From positions 682,001 through 746,000 of the forward strand of contig JAGYXB010001062.1 of assembly GCA_022495005.1 (NCBI GenBank): 64,000 bases of DNA, given 5' to 3'. The notes under the pieces are model-generated. The model searched no databases. It saw only the letters and a program-made list of their open reading frames with translations, and was not told the DNA's origin. Position numbers and translations under genes: made by a program. Shown in pieces: positions 47,591 to 58,940 of the stretch; position 1 is the stretch's first letter, and each line of letters opens with the position of its first letter. This DNA is from Rhyacophila brunnea (taxonomy: Eukaryota; Arthropoda; Insecta; Trichoptera; Rhyacophilidae).

Positions 47591-49092
47591 AAATTACGTA
47601 GTATCTACTTATTTCAACGTATGCGGCCCTGGTTGATTATATTATACTACTATCTAACATTGAGCCGCATGTCATGTTGTAAAGTTAAAAATAATATATC
47701 ACTACACGATACAATGATTTTGAGATAGGATGTAATATGCCAATCGATTTCTGAAAGATATACCTACATAATGATTTACTGAGATTAAAAAAAATGTAAT
47801 ACCCCATTTAACAAATTATTGCATTTACTAAAATTGTCTTATAAATTCAAAGCAACAGTAGGATAACCGAGATATCCCACTGTTAATAAAGGTATACAAA
47901 AAATCATAACATTATCATACCTATATTAAAAGCCGCAGAGTTAACAATTTCATTTGTTTGACACAAACATTAAAGTTCAATTATATCTCTAAACTAATAT
48001 TTTCTACTTATCACACTGTTGCTTTCAGATAACGATAAATACGCGTGTAAAACAAAATATTGTTGTATTACACGACGATGTCAAAGGATTTAACGAGCGG
48101 CGTCAAAATTAGTCATCCAATGATACTCAGCAGCCGCCAAAGATTGTTATGTCTGTTTCGGCAGGGTTAATAATACATACAACCTGCTGCCATACGAGTA
48201 AGTTAATAATTTTTAAAACTAGCAGAGCCAACTGTATCGATAGGTCTTGCAAACAGCTTCTAAATTAATAATTATTAGAATGTAATATTTAGTGATCAAT
48301 AGGTAGACATAAAACTATTAGGGTTTGCAATCTCGTAATGTCTACTAATTTTAACTATAATTTTTGCATGTTTGGTCACTCTTAATAACGCAATAATATA
48401 TTTTTTCCCTTCTTTGTTAGGTAGGTACTTTTTTTCGTGGCATAATAATGTTATATGTTCATTTATCACCGCAAATAGGGTAACTTTTTGCGTACATATA
48501 TTATTCTTGTATACAATTTATTGCTCACAGAAGTTTATACACACAATAGAAAACATATTGAGTACTTTTCTGATTACGGGTACTACTTTAGTTATCTTGT
48601 ATGAATAATTTAGTCATTAGGCTACTTAGTACCAGTATTTACACAGGTGCGAAAACGTATTTAGTGTTTTTTTATTTTTGCAAAATTTCTAGGACCCCAA
48701 TGATCTACTGAGTGAGATGTTTGTTTAAGAGCATATTTCAGTGAAACGGAAAATTTCAATTATAGGTGCGACGAAATTTTGAACTCGCTGGCTATCGGAG
48801 AGCGAAAGTTGAGCTGTGAACACGTCAATTTGTTTCGTGATGGCGACGGGGGTATTAATTCTTAAATCGTGTAAAGATGATTATAAAACGTTACCCATTT
48901 ACGTGAAAAAGAAAACATATCAATGAATATATTATTATTGTTACTAATAGAACAATAAACAGAACATTAAATGGACGCATGTTAAATTTTTATGACAAAT
49001 TATATTTCGTTCGGCTCGCGTCATTTGCACAATCCATGCATCGCCTAGTCACGATCTTTTTAGACCATGCCTCAACTGAGGTATAGCCTTAA

Positions 49093-50189
49093 TGGAGAAG
49101 GCGTTATGCTTGAAATATCATAAGTTTCTGTGGTTTTAATATTATATGTTTTAATGTAGAAAATAACAATATTGCCTGTGTACAATATTTCAAATCCTCG
49201 ATCATATTATTTTACGCCGCTCCGTGAGTTCAAACATACAAAATTCAATTTACGTATTGACAGCGTCATCAAGTTTGAAATTATCGACCGAAGTAAAAAT
49301 AATATTGTACACTTACATATTTGTGAAACTCTACAATAATAACATAGTTTTCATAACATAATTATTATGTAGTACAATCTCGCATAAAATATTGTGTGTT
49401 TTACTAGGTTAATTTAATTTGTAGATTTAATTCATTTACATACTCTATATATTTTCAGTAAAATATTGGGCATGAATAAATCACTAATTTTATCAAGAAA
49501 TATAATTGAAAACTAACTGAGCTGTTATTTCTGTACTAAATTTGTATTCTAATATCATTAAATTCACTATTTTATCCTACTAGCAAAATTTAGTTATCGG
49601 TATAATTTCAAATTACAAAATAATCTAAGTTTGTTGATAACCCTTTAATATTTTCTTACTATAAAATTATCATTATCAAGATTCTAGTCATGATAATGGT
49701 ATGAAAACTTCTTCATATCTGACGGAACAATCTAGGCTTGATCTTGGTCATCTCATGCAGACTTATCCACGGCGTCTGATTCTTCGTTCTCATTCACCAG
49801 TTTAATATAAAAACAGAACCACTAAAATATTGTAAAAACTATTTTTTATAATTACAATTTAGTATAATGTTGTTTTATTAGATATACTCTCCGTTCATTC
49901 ATTATACACCACTTCTTTTGTTTATTGATATAATTATTGTTGTGTAATTATAATAAGAATATTGACAAGCAACATTGAGCACGTTTAATAATTGAATAGA
50001 TACTTTCTAAGCTATCAGCGCGTACCGTTGGTTCTGGGGAAGGGTAATCATTTATACCAGCAGAGCCTGAAGAGCCTACCAAAGCTATTGCCTTAGTAAA
50101 CAAACATTCGTCACTGAAGTCAAAAACATCAAGGAAAATAGCACAAAGAACAACATGGTACAAAATACGCAGAATGTTTTTTAAGGCGA
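49093..50189. other. no gene recognised
   Basis: A minus frame at 49948-50163 (71 codons, including KAIALVGSSGSAGINDYPSP) has mixed composition, but I see no family match, no convincing start context and no splice signals. Otherwise AT-rich. Confidence 0.35.
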
Positions 50190-50335
50190 AGTCTTCACTG
50201 AGCCTTTTTTAATGAGGCACCTAGCGGAAAAATACGAAGCTTGCAATTTGATACATTTTTTTGATAATTTACAATTTCAACTGTATTAATGAATAAATAT
50301 GTATCTGAAAACATTAAAAAGAAAAATATTTTTAA
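50190..50335 (-). repeat. dispersed repeat, partner of 20545-20690
   Basis: Inverted copy sharing AAATACGAAGCTTGCAATTT, TTAATGAATAAATATGTATC and AAAACATTAAAAAG with the plus-strand copy. No terminal structure; it ends just before the retrotransposon fragment at 50345. Confidence 0.5.
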
Positions 50336-50344
50336 GATATAAAT

Positions 50345-50850
50345 GCACTGGGCATAACACGAAAGGACAAGAAGAGGAATGAGTGGAGGAAGCAGACAAG
50401 GTTTTTTTTTTATTTTTTAGAATTATTAATAACCATGTCCAATTTTGAACAATCACAAACACACAGGCTTTGAGAAAAACACATAAATGTTTTTGTCATG
50501 ACCGGGAATCGAACCCATAACTCTCGGGTGGAAGACCAGCGCCTTACCCACTGCACCACGAGAGCCGCCTGCGATGTAATAAAGTTTATTAAAAGCCTTA
50601 AATGGAGGTGGGCTGGACACATAGCTCGAAGAAGAAACAGTCGTTGGACAAATCTATTCATCCAGTGGTATCCAAGAAGTACAAAACGTTCGCAAGGTAG
50701 ACCTAGAGGCCGCTGTATCGATGAAATGATAATGTTATGCGGAAGTACGTGGCAACGCAATGCACAGGACCGAGAGAAGTGGAAGCAGCTTGAAGAGGCC
50801 TTCATCCAGCAGTAGATAAATTCAGGCTGATGATGACGATAATGATGATG
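50345..50850 (+). pseudogene. family E retrotransposon C-terminus interrupted by a SINE
   Basis: The first piece, 50345-50402, reads ALGITRKDKKRNEWRKQTR. After the SINE (50402-50570) the coding resumes at 50571 with CDVIKFIKSLKWRWAGHIAR, then WTNLFIQWYPRSTKRSQGRP, CIDEMIMLCGSTWQRNAQDR and EKWKQLEEAFIQQ before TAG at 50813-50815. The pattern (RW.GH..R, W.P.....RGRP, STW.R.A.DR..W..LEEAF) is that of LINE proteins annotated as endonuclease-reverse transcriptase. The 3' UTR starts AGGCTGATGATGACG. The second half is undamaged over 80 codons, so this is a fairly recent insertion. The 5' part is missing. Confidence 0.8.
50402..50570 (-). repeat. tRNA-derived SINE, family B (best copy)
   Basis: On the minus strand: AGGCGGCTCTCGTGGTGCAG (box A region), TGGGTAAGGCGCTGGTCTTC, B box GGTTCGATTCC at 50515-50505, CGGTCATGACAAAAAC, ATTTATGTGTTTTTCTCAAA, then GTTATTAATAATTC and an A-rich tail. 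It sits between two parts of one retrotransposon frame, so it inserted after that copy. An obvious target duplication was not found. Confidence 0.85.
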
Positions 50851-51477
50851 ATTGCACTGTAGTGTTATAATATAGTACCTACGCCTAGTCTAGACATTAG
50901 CTATATTATTTTCAATTCCAGAATAATACAATGATAAATAAACAAAGCTTCTCACGATGAATATCACTGATTATTCACCCAAAATTTTACACGTTCCCAT
51001 GACCACCTCTACAACAGCTGTGAGCTAATTCAGAGGCGTTTCGTGGATTAGCCACGATAATTTAATATCTCTGCGTAATGTTTTACGAGCCGACTCTGGC
51101 TTGAGACATTTACGGATAGCTCGCATATGTTATGCCACCCTCAGAATGGCGGTTTTTTGGGCTTCTGCGGCCAACACCGACTATCTTTTTAGTTTGAAAA
51201 ATACTTAAAGGGTTTGTGGTAGTCTCTATGGACAGCGGTTTGATTGATGGTGGCCAGATTTACAAACGGCGCACGTGACCCTCCATAGTTGTATATAAAT
51301 TGCTGCTTATTTATTATTGAAATTAGCCTTTAATAAATCAAACTAATTCTATTAAACGGAAGTTTAATATATCATAACTCGAAATCCAAATGCGACATTT
51401 AAAAAAATAATATAATGTGTAAAATATATTCTGTTTATTTTATATTAAATCACGCGTTATTGTCTCACTATGTATTT

Positions 51478-51555
51478 GTACCCGACTATGGACCTAATAT
51501 GTTTGAGCAAGTGGCTACCATCCATTTCTCGTAAAATCCATCTGATCCTCTTCGA
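51478..51555 (+). repeat. SINE family A fragment
   Basis: Only the middle of the body is present: CGACTATGGACCTAATATG, TTGAGCAAGTGGCTACCATC, CATTTCTCGTAAAATCC and a GATCCTCT end. Head and 3' end deleted. Confidence 0.6.
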
Positions 51556-51734
51556 AAAAAGTCGGTAAAGTCGGTAAAAATTCGGTAAAAAATATGATCA
51601 TTTTTAAAATCAATGATAAAAATAATTTTTCCGAATGATCATTATAACGCAATTCGATAAGCATTTCATGTAACAACAACTAGTTAAAATCATCGTAATT
51701 AACTAAGATGCCCGTATCTTAATAAAAAAGCATA

Positions 51735-51910
51735 CAGGCGCGAATCCAGTAGATACAGGTTCAAGTCCCGTCGGGTGTCGTATTTTTTTCTACAAAATGA
51801 TTTTTTCTAGTGTGTATATGCATGAGATGTTTTCAAATGATGTATATTCAATATATAGAATGTTACATTCTCAAATCTTGTGCCTTATTCGTTGAATAAA
51901 AAAATAGTTT
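51735..51910 (+). repeat. tRNA-derived SINE, family D
   Basis: The B-box region CAGGTTCAAGTCCCGTCGGG is followed by GTGTCGTATTTTTTTC and GATTTTTTCTAGTG. Then come GAATGTTACATTCTCAAATC, TTGTGCCTTATTCGTTGAAT and AAAAAAATAGTTTATTA, the same body order as at 35943-36030. Confidence 0.6.
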
Positions 51911-52189
51911 ATTACAGTATATTATGATTCATGGCTGACTACACAACCTCCCTCTAGGGATCTTTATTATTGGGTGTCTCTCTTTAGTCGGTCATACTTA
52001 GGTATCTTGCATTAATTTTGAGGTAATTAGTACATCTCCCCTCAGAGTGGTGCTGGTGCCGAGTGTCCAATGGAATTCATGCAGAAACCATATGCATACC
52101 TCTAGAACTTGATCGGCCAATCTGAATATTTGGAACCTTCATATATATTGAGACTCGTTACGGAAATAATTCGGCATTATAACAGCCTT

Positions 52190-52935
52190 CCTTATGAATT
52201 GGCTTGAAACATGTGGCATTCTTGATTTAGTCTGCCTATCTGGAGAGATCAAGAATCAAAATTCCTTACGTACACTCTACAGATCGTTAGTGATTATGGA
52301 TCTATTATCTGGAGCCCTTATGAAGTTTTCTACAGGCTATTTTAGAGCGCGCAAGCTTATTTTGTCTTTATTTTAACACGACATATAATTATTTTTCTTT
52401 CAATAATTCTTCGAAATAGTATTTACCAACTGCCTTTCTTTAAAGTATGATTTCTTTTTACACTCTTTAAGCTCACACAAGAATTTTTTATCGAGCCATT
52501 TTTGCCTGCTCTCACAAGGGATGGTTTCAAATCTGAACGTCCTGAAGAATTTTCAATTTATATGCATTGGTCAATTACTTAGGTGGTCGTCACCATGACT
52601 TCTTATGGATCAGAGCTCCTTCCTTGTGGCAGAACAATCTGGCAGCATTATTGAGGGCTGCGAGACTAATCAATCTGTTTTCCAGAGACATCGTAATACA
52701 TATAGAAAAATGTTCAATGAATGAATGAATTTTGTTTTGAAAATTGTATTTTATTTTTTAGCATTATTTATGTTTTTCTCTCTTGTGAGGGTAATGTTTA
52801 CTTTATAATTTTATTTAACTTGTTTGGGTAGAACCGGTTTATTTTCAATTTAAATTTTATGTTGTAAATATCCTCAATTCTGATATATTATGTACACAAT
52901 GTTTCTTCAAATAAATATATAAATAAATAATTACC
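52190..52935 (+). pseudogene. decayed non-LTR retrotransposon, reverse-transcriptase end plus 3' UTR
   Basis: Around 52255-52345, across a frameshift, reads QNSLRTLYRSLV and then DYGSIIWSPYEVFYRLF, matching the LY.SLV.S.LEYGS..W.P motif after the palm of jockey-group reverse transcriptases. A later ARLINLFSRDI stretch (about 52660) fits the protein end. The 3' end is TTCTTCAAATAAATATATAA followed by ATAAATAA, an AATA-type tail. Different 3' UTR from family J, so a separate lineage. Many stops. Confidence 0.6.
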
Positions 52936-53576
52936 TAGACATTTCTCGAATGCCTCAGCGTTAATGCGGATTGATTCAATATTCAACGTCTTTTGTAGCA
53001 AAAAAACTAACAAAAAGAAAACAACATAAGTCTTTTGTGGAAATATTCTAATGCTCCCTCAAAAAAATATATAAAATGTACACTTCCGTTGATGTATAGC
53101 CCCCTCTGGTGGGAAAAAAATAAGTTTTCAATGTGTCCATTTGTACTTGTCTTTGCGAATAGACCGGTTTATCTCCCGGGAGAAGAAAGACAGATAGGAC
53201 AAAAGCAATTAAATTGCAGACGGAACTGAATTTTATCTCACTCATTTTTTATTCAGCTCCATTCTTATTTTTAACCCGAGCGGGAGAATTATTTGTCACG
53301 AGACACTTTATAATGTTAAAGAAGATATATTGCTTTTCGCGGTATGGAATACCTACGACGCGGTATCTAAAACTAGATATTATACAAACACAATCTATGC
53401 TTGAATAGTATTATAGAAAGAAAAGAACTTCAATAAAGAATACTATTTAAGATGCTATTTTCTATCATTTTAAGCATCTACTTATATGACATTCTTAAGT
53501 ATTTACGTATTAGTGTCCTCGCACATTGGCGTTTTAAGCGTCACAAATTCTTAAAAAATCGCCGGCATACGCGTTA

Positions 53577-53904
53577 GGCCCGTTTCAGACGGGACACCGG
53601 TGTCGCGCTCGATATAATATAGGAGGCCTTTGTATTCGAATAAACGGGCCGTTGTATTATGTTTATAAACGCCCCAGAGCTAATGAGTCAACGCTTGCCT
53701 GGTACATTTTTTCGTCGGCCGCTACATTCTCAAGCTGCCGGCCGATACACTTGTTTTTTATGTTCAAATTTAGAACGCCAAATTATGCATTGAATCATTA
53801 GCTCTGGGGCGTTCATAAACATAATACAATGGCCCCTTTATTCGAATACAAAGGCCTCCTATATTATATCGAGCGTGACACTGGTGTCCCGTCTGAAACG
53901 GACC
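53577..53904. mobile_element. PIF/Harbinger-like MITE
   Basis: 328 bp with about 115-bp inverted repeats. The left end is GGCCCGTTTCAGACGGGACA and the right, read inward, GGTCCGTTTCAGACGGGACA. Both contain TCGATATAATATAGGAGGCC, TTTGTATTCGAATAAA and CGCCCCAGAGCTAATGA. TTA is directly outside both ends (53574-53576, 53905-53907), the 3-bp duplication of PIF/Harbinger elements. The centre (about 53695-53785) is GC-richer and non-coding. Confidence 0.85.
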
Positions 53905-54881
53905 TTAGCCACAAAAAGAAGAGCCACTTCTTCTGTAACCAAATAACTGTAGCTGTAAGCAAATCCACTTCTAAATCCATGTAATTACGAAGGCGGCGTA
54001 TTTGGCGGGCATTTTTGATGCTTCTAAAATCTAAGCACTCAGTAAATAGGATGATATAAAAGTGTATATTTTAAATAGAATTCTCAAATAATAATCTTTT
54101 GACCTTGTTAAAGTAAATGATATTGATGAGTTATTCTCATTATAATGGAGAAGAAATAGTCGCGTGGCTTATGAAAAAGTAGACTGGCTACTTGCAACTA
54201 ATAACGGATAGTTATCTATGTATACATCATTTGAGGATAATAGAAAACCTGTAAGGCTCAAACTGAGATAGACCTATGAAAGAATTAAGGATGTTTGACT
54301 GACGCAATTGTAATGCGCCGGCACTGAATTCCTCGGGATAGAGAAAGTTTTTGGAGGAGGCCAAGAAAACGCGCGAAATTTTCTTCAGTGCCAAAGTTTC
54401 CTAGTATATTTGAAATAATATCTTGATATATTTAAGATTCTTATTAGGTTATATCATATTAGTAGAATAAATTCGAGCAGTCTGGTAAGGAATAGCAGTG
54501 GTGAAGACTCCAATTAGGCGATTATTTAAAGCCTACCTTTTTATTCCCCATCAATGTATTTAAATAATAACTTCATTATTTTATATTCGACAAAAATATA
54601 ATTAACCAACGACAACATTAAATCCTGAAGCTGTATGTATAAAATCCTAACGTGTTTTGTATATTATATTTTTGTTTTGTATACGTTTTCATTTTTTTGC
54701 GCTCAAACCGATCCTAATCAATCGCTTCCACAAAACGCTAAACTACCAAGACAGCAGAATTTTCTAGTCTGAGTTTGAACTACAATTGATTATTCCATTT
54801 GTATATATATATTTTAGTGTTTGTTGGTTTTTTCAAATTATAATTTAAGTCCTGTATGGCTGTCTTTGGACTTTATTTCAG

Positions 54882-55105
54882 TTACCTACCACGGCCCACA
54901 AAACTTCAACAGGCACCCTTCGCCAGTGATCAATAGTGACGTTGAAGAAAGGAAGTTGCCAGGAGGTATGACTTCCAGATGTAGCAATATCATCAATGAA
55001 GCAACTGAATTGTCAATGACTGAAGTAAATAAATTTGCGCAGATTTGCTCCAGCCAGAAAGAGATCGCCGATAATGTGTGCAATTTCAGTATTTACTACT
55101 CTTAG
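54882..55105 (+). CDS. candidate terminal exon of an unrecognised gene
   Basis: A very good splice acceptor (TTTGGACTTTATTTCAG) precedes 54882. The open frame then runs 74 codons to TAG at 55103-55105: YHGPQNFNRHPSPVINSDVE, ERKLPGGMTSRCSNIINEAT, ELSMTEVNKFAQICSSQKEI. Composition is mixed and protein-like, unlike the AT-driven frames nearby. An ATTAAA polyadenylation variant is at 55307. I recognise no domain. An alternative is chance, or a transposon exon. No upstream exon could be found in the window. Confidence 0.3.
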
Positions 55106-55698
55106 TACTGAGACAAAGGATATGAAAAGAGATATTATATTAATTCTTATAATGTTAAGGATAATTGATAAACCTGATAGCTCGGAATGCGGTGTATCAA
55201 GTCCGTTTCCTTCTTGGATTTTTGTAATATTTATATTATTCTTATAAATTATGTACCTATGTTCAAACAATAATACAATATTCTTCAATTTTGTGTATTG
55301 TTTTTAATTAAAATATAATATCTCTTGTAATTTTATCGTGTATTTATTCAATTTTATTGATTAAAAACAGTATATTTTATTGGCAGTTTTTTTATGAAAC
55401 ATGCAAAATACTTAAACATATAAAAATGTAGTTTTCATGACCGATAAGAATGGGATCATTTAAAAAATAATAATCATCTAGTAGTAGATAGATTCACACA
55501 TTTGTAAATTGGTGTTTACTATTTATGAAAAGATGACATTCAATTATATGTAAAATCATTAAAATCAAGGTTCAGAAGTCATTAAAACTTATTGTGGTAA
55601 TTATGTATGACTATCAGATACTTCTATATTGTGTTCTACCAGATATCAGATTGTATCGTGAAGTCGATCTCAGCTATAGCCAGTTTATGGGTTTGGGT

Positions 55699-56209
55699 TG
55701 AAATCCCGAAGGTCGGAATCCCTAAGGCCGAAATCCCCGAATGCAGAAATCCCGAAAGCCGAAATCCCGAAGGCCGAAATCCCGAATGCCGAAATTCCGA
55801 ATGCTGAAATCCCGAATTGCCAAAATCCCGAATGGCCAGAACCCCGAAGGCCAAAATCCCGAAAAATAAAAAAAAATACAAACATTAATAATTCTCAACA
55901 ACTACCAACTCGAAAGTTAAAAATACTTTTTATAAAAGAAAATGCAATAAAAAAATATATACATATAATTTTGACAATTATTACATAATATATTAGTTTC
56001 CATTTTTCCACAAAAAAAAATGGTTTTTTGTCTCTCTTGTAAAATTTGTGCAATTCAAGATAAGTGTTAAACTTGCGCAATTTTTTCAGGAATTTTTATT
56101 TTTCGGGATTTCAGCCTTCGAGATTCCGGCCATTCAGGATTTCGGCCATTCGCGATTTCAGCATTCGGGATTTCTGTCTTCGGGATTTCGGCATTCGGGA
56201 TTTCATCCG
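55699..56209. mobile_element. foldback element with minisatellite arms
   Basis: The left arm (55699-55866) is about eleven tandem copies of a ~15-bp unit, consensus GAAATCCCGAATGCC / GAAATCCCGAAGGCC. The right arm (56096-56209) is about seven copies in inverted orientation (GGGATTTCGGCATTC). The arms face each other across about 230 bp of AT-rich DNA, and both inner edges read ATCCCGAAAAATAAAAA. Drosophila FB and Galileo elements have this architecture, but sequence relation is not implied. The outer end on the right, read inward, is CAGGGGGTGCCGGATGAAAT, a hAT-like start; no target duplication was found. Open frames over the arms are by-products of the 15-bp period. Confidence 0.75.
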
Positions 56210-57538
56210 GCACCCCCTGTTTATTGATATTTTACAACCTTTCAAAGTTTTTCAAAGCCAATGTTTACATTAATAATATAAGATTAATTATTTTTGTTAC
56301 CAATATATAAATAATTTATTTAAATGTTTAATCTTTCCGTGGGTTGGTAAATCAAATGTATTACTTTTGTAGGACCACGCCCAAGGTTAGAAAATAATAA
56401 TAAAAATACATCTACGGCGTAGAGCAAACGGATTCCTCTCTCGACTTTATTGCAGCTACTCGTATAGTATTAGCAAATATATACGAAGAGTGCACTGGAC
56501 AATATATTAATATGGAAGCATATATACAAAATAGAATACACTGTGGTTGAGCAACAAACAGAAAATTAAATACAAAGCATAACTGTCGCTTTATCTGAGG
56601 TTGTTCTGAACAGATTCCATCTGGGAGCGAGTTATGAGTTGTTTTTTGACTTGACTTCTGCTACGGGAGACGCGGGTGAGTAACATTTATTGTATGGGTA
56701 TTTACATATTGTTATTTATTAGTCTATCATTAACTCTACCATAATTTAATATGTTATTTTTCAGTGGTAACTAAACGGACGCTAAATGACATGTCTAAAA
56801 AATAGGTAATAAAAAAGAAAAAGAAAAATTTGTATGTAAATAATCTGTTTAATTGATATAGACACCTTCTTAAAATTTGACATTATAGGGGTTGATACTT
56901 TCAGTTATCCGGTTATTGGAATATACCTTACAATTATTTATTTGTTTTTTACTTAGTGGGTAGGTGTACTTACTATTAAGTGACATTTCTCATTAGCTTT
57001 CATTATTCCCAACACGTTACCTAGTTCCATTGTCTACGAGTCTAATGATATTTTAATGTACTTACCTACTGAATAATATTGATAATAGGTAGGTATATAA
57101 TTTCAAAGATTTAAAAAAATCAAATTGTGTTTACAAATTATTAATTTAAGACGTTCACAATATGACATTTAAACACAAATGAATAGTATTAAAACAGTAT
57201 GTATATATATAAATAAATAAATAGATGCAGTATTACATTATTAAACAGTCGAAAGGTTTTTAAATACTCAAAATATAAAAAAATATATATATATATACAC
57301 GATCCTTTACTTAGAGCGGAATGCAGAAATATTTGTCATAACTAAAATTTCCTTAGCAGAAAACACTATGCAGAAACATTGTCCTTAGTTAAGATCATTT
57401 CTATTGAAAATAATACCATATTTAAAAATTCTCTTTTCAATAGTATAGGTAAATTATTTTATAATTGTCAAACGATGACAAAAATATGACAACTGCATTT
57501 TATAAATGCAATAACTATAAATACATGTTAATATTTAA
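56210..57538. other. no gene recognised
   Basis: AT-rich. A stretch at about 56580-56690 is GC-richer and ends in a donor-like GCGGGTGAGT at 56683-56692, but no open frame supports an exon. Confidence 0.35.
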
Positions 57539-57748
57539 TTATAATACTCTTATGTTTCCGTTATAAGTCATTATACGTGATTCCACAGGCATCGCAAGAT
57601 ATTTTTTTAACATGGTAACACTAGCGTCAAGTGTCATTTTATCACCTGGCATCTTGTATTTCTGCGGGCTGGCATATAAAAGTAAAATAATATTCTGCAA
57701 GTACATGCCAAACGAATTAGCACTATCAATATCCATATTGAGATACAT
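57539..57748 (-). CDS. unrecognised short open frame, possible exon
   Basis: 69 codons with mixed composition: MYLNMDIDSANSFGMYLQNI, LLLYASPQKYKMPGDKMTLD, LKKYLAMPVESRIM. The frame is open 11 codons further upstream. No family recognised, no clear splice sites. It might be the tail of a transposase or a chance frame. Confidence 0.2.
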   Translation of the reverse strand: MYLNMDIDSANSFGMYLQNIILLLYASPQKYKMPGDKMTLDASVTMLKKYLAMPVESRIMTYNGNIRVL

Positions 57749-58529
57749 TGTTAAATGAATTTGAGTGTATGGACTGTTTTATAGACATGCGAATTTATTT
57801 TGACAGCAGCTGTCAGTGGTAAATGGTAATACAGAAGGGGGCGTGTTCATAACAAAGTAGTCTATGGTTAAGGATTCCTTAACTCTATACTCAGGATTGT
57901 CTATAGTTAAGTCATGCTTTTCGGCGACTTATCCTTAGGATCGAAATCTTAGATTGTGCATGCCGCTCTTAGGTAATAAGATTGTTTCCTCCTCTTATTG
58001 TATTGGATTGCTATACCTATAAACAACAATTTACTGTATTTGTTATCAGTGTGTATTCGCCATTGGTGAGTACTCATAGTGCCTGAAAATGCCAATAGGC
58101 AAAGCCCGGGTCGCAAAAAATAACTCAAATGTAACAGCGCAAAACTCAAATAAAATCTAATTCAAATTACACCAAGAACCCTAGGTCAATTTATTGTATT
58201 AATTTTTTAATAATAATAATTTTATGTAGTTGGAATTAAGTATGACTGGATCGTTAACTATAAAAGATGGCTAAATTTCACGTTTCGTTTTCGCTTTTAA
58301 GTTCATTTTTAGACTTAAGCCGCAAGGGTTTGAACCGTGGGCAATATTAAACTTCTTTCTGTTTGTCAGAAGTTTATGTACAGACGTACCTACTACAACA
58401 GCGATTTTTGCGCTACAGGTCTCACATGACAAGAGGCAGGAGACGTGGCGATGGATGTGGGGTGTGGCGCGACCTCGCTCTATTACTAGAGCGTAAAACG
58501 GTGAAGCACCTAATTACGAGTACTAGTGA

Positions 58530-58940
58530 GTAATCCTCACTTTATTTATTATCAGTTGACAGTCCATGGTGGATTCGCTGCCAAGTTCTGTGAGTTTGGA
58601 CTTGTAACTTGGCCAGCATATCCATGTGGCGGAGAACTACAGGATGCAAACCACATCCACTGGGAATATCCGAGAATGTGCTCCGAGAGAGAAGAGATGC
58701 TTAAGTCAGTCCAACCAGCTGTTGGGCCCATTAGGCCGTCCGACCTGGTCGCCATAAAAGCCAATTATATTGCATTTTGTAATCTTATTGATGACGTTAA
58801 GAAAGACCCCTTTGCATAGTTTCTTTGTCCGTATTGTTTTAGCTTTGTTTTTTGCATCTTATATATCATTATTTTTTTTTCTGTCTCCGTGCTTTTCTCT
58901 CCCACTTTTTCTTAAATAACGTCTTTCAGTAAACTTAGTC
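58530..58940 (+). pseudogene. family R retrotransposon C-terminus and 3' UTR
   Basis: The plus frame reads LTVHGGFAAKFCEFGLV, PCGGELQDANHIHWEYP, SEREEMLKSVQPAVGPIRPS, DLVAIKANYIAFCN and stops at 58819. It aligns with the minus-strand copies at 18535-18920 and 97-222. Two zinc-ligand cysteines of the C.C...H..C motif are lost (CLCGELQDADHILWEC has become PCGGELQDANHIHWEY), so the copy is dead. The UTR contains GTGCTTTTCTCTCCC, shared with the left-edge copy. Truncated 5' near 58530. Confidence 0.75.

Larger units (their letters stand above)
44775..49088. mobile_element. 4.3-kb TTAA-bounded structure with ~360-375 bp inverted arms
   Basis: The left arm (44775-45150) starts GGCTATACTTCAACTGGGGC; the right arm (48731-49088), read inward, starts GGCTATACCTCAACTGAGGC. 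Similarity holds to the inner ends (CCGTTTCACTGAA on both). TTAA stands just outside each end (44771-44774 and 49089-49092). The inner 3.6 kb shows no transposase, and a family A SINE has landed in it. It could be one large non-autonomous TTAA element, or two independent inverted copies of a ~370-bp repeat that happen to be flanked this way; TTAA only at the outer ends favours the first. Confidence 0.6.

Noticed and set aside
49948..50163. 71-codon minus-strand frame
   Set aside because: Some protein-like residues, but no homology, no start context, no splice sites.
55607..55988. Several overlapping open frames on both strands with repeating GISAF / AEIPKAEIPN-type peptides
   Set aside because: They are by-products of the ~15-bp minisatellite, whose period is a multiple of three, so a stop-free unit stays open in every copy.
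56064..56273. Open frame with repeated FRPFRISAIRDF-type peptide
   Set aside because: Reading through the right arm of the same minisatellite; no independent coding evidence.
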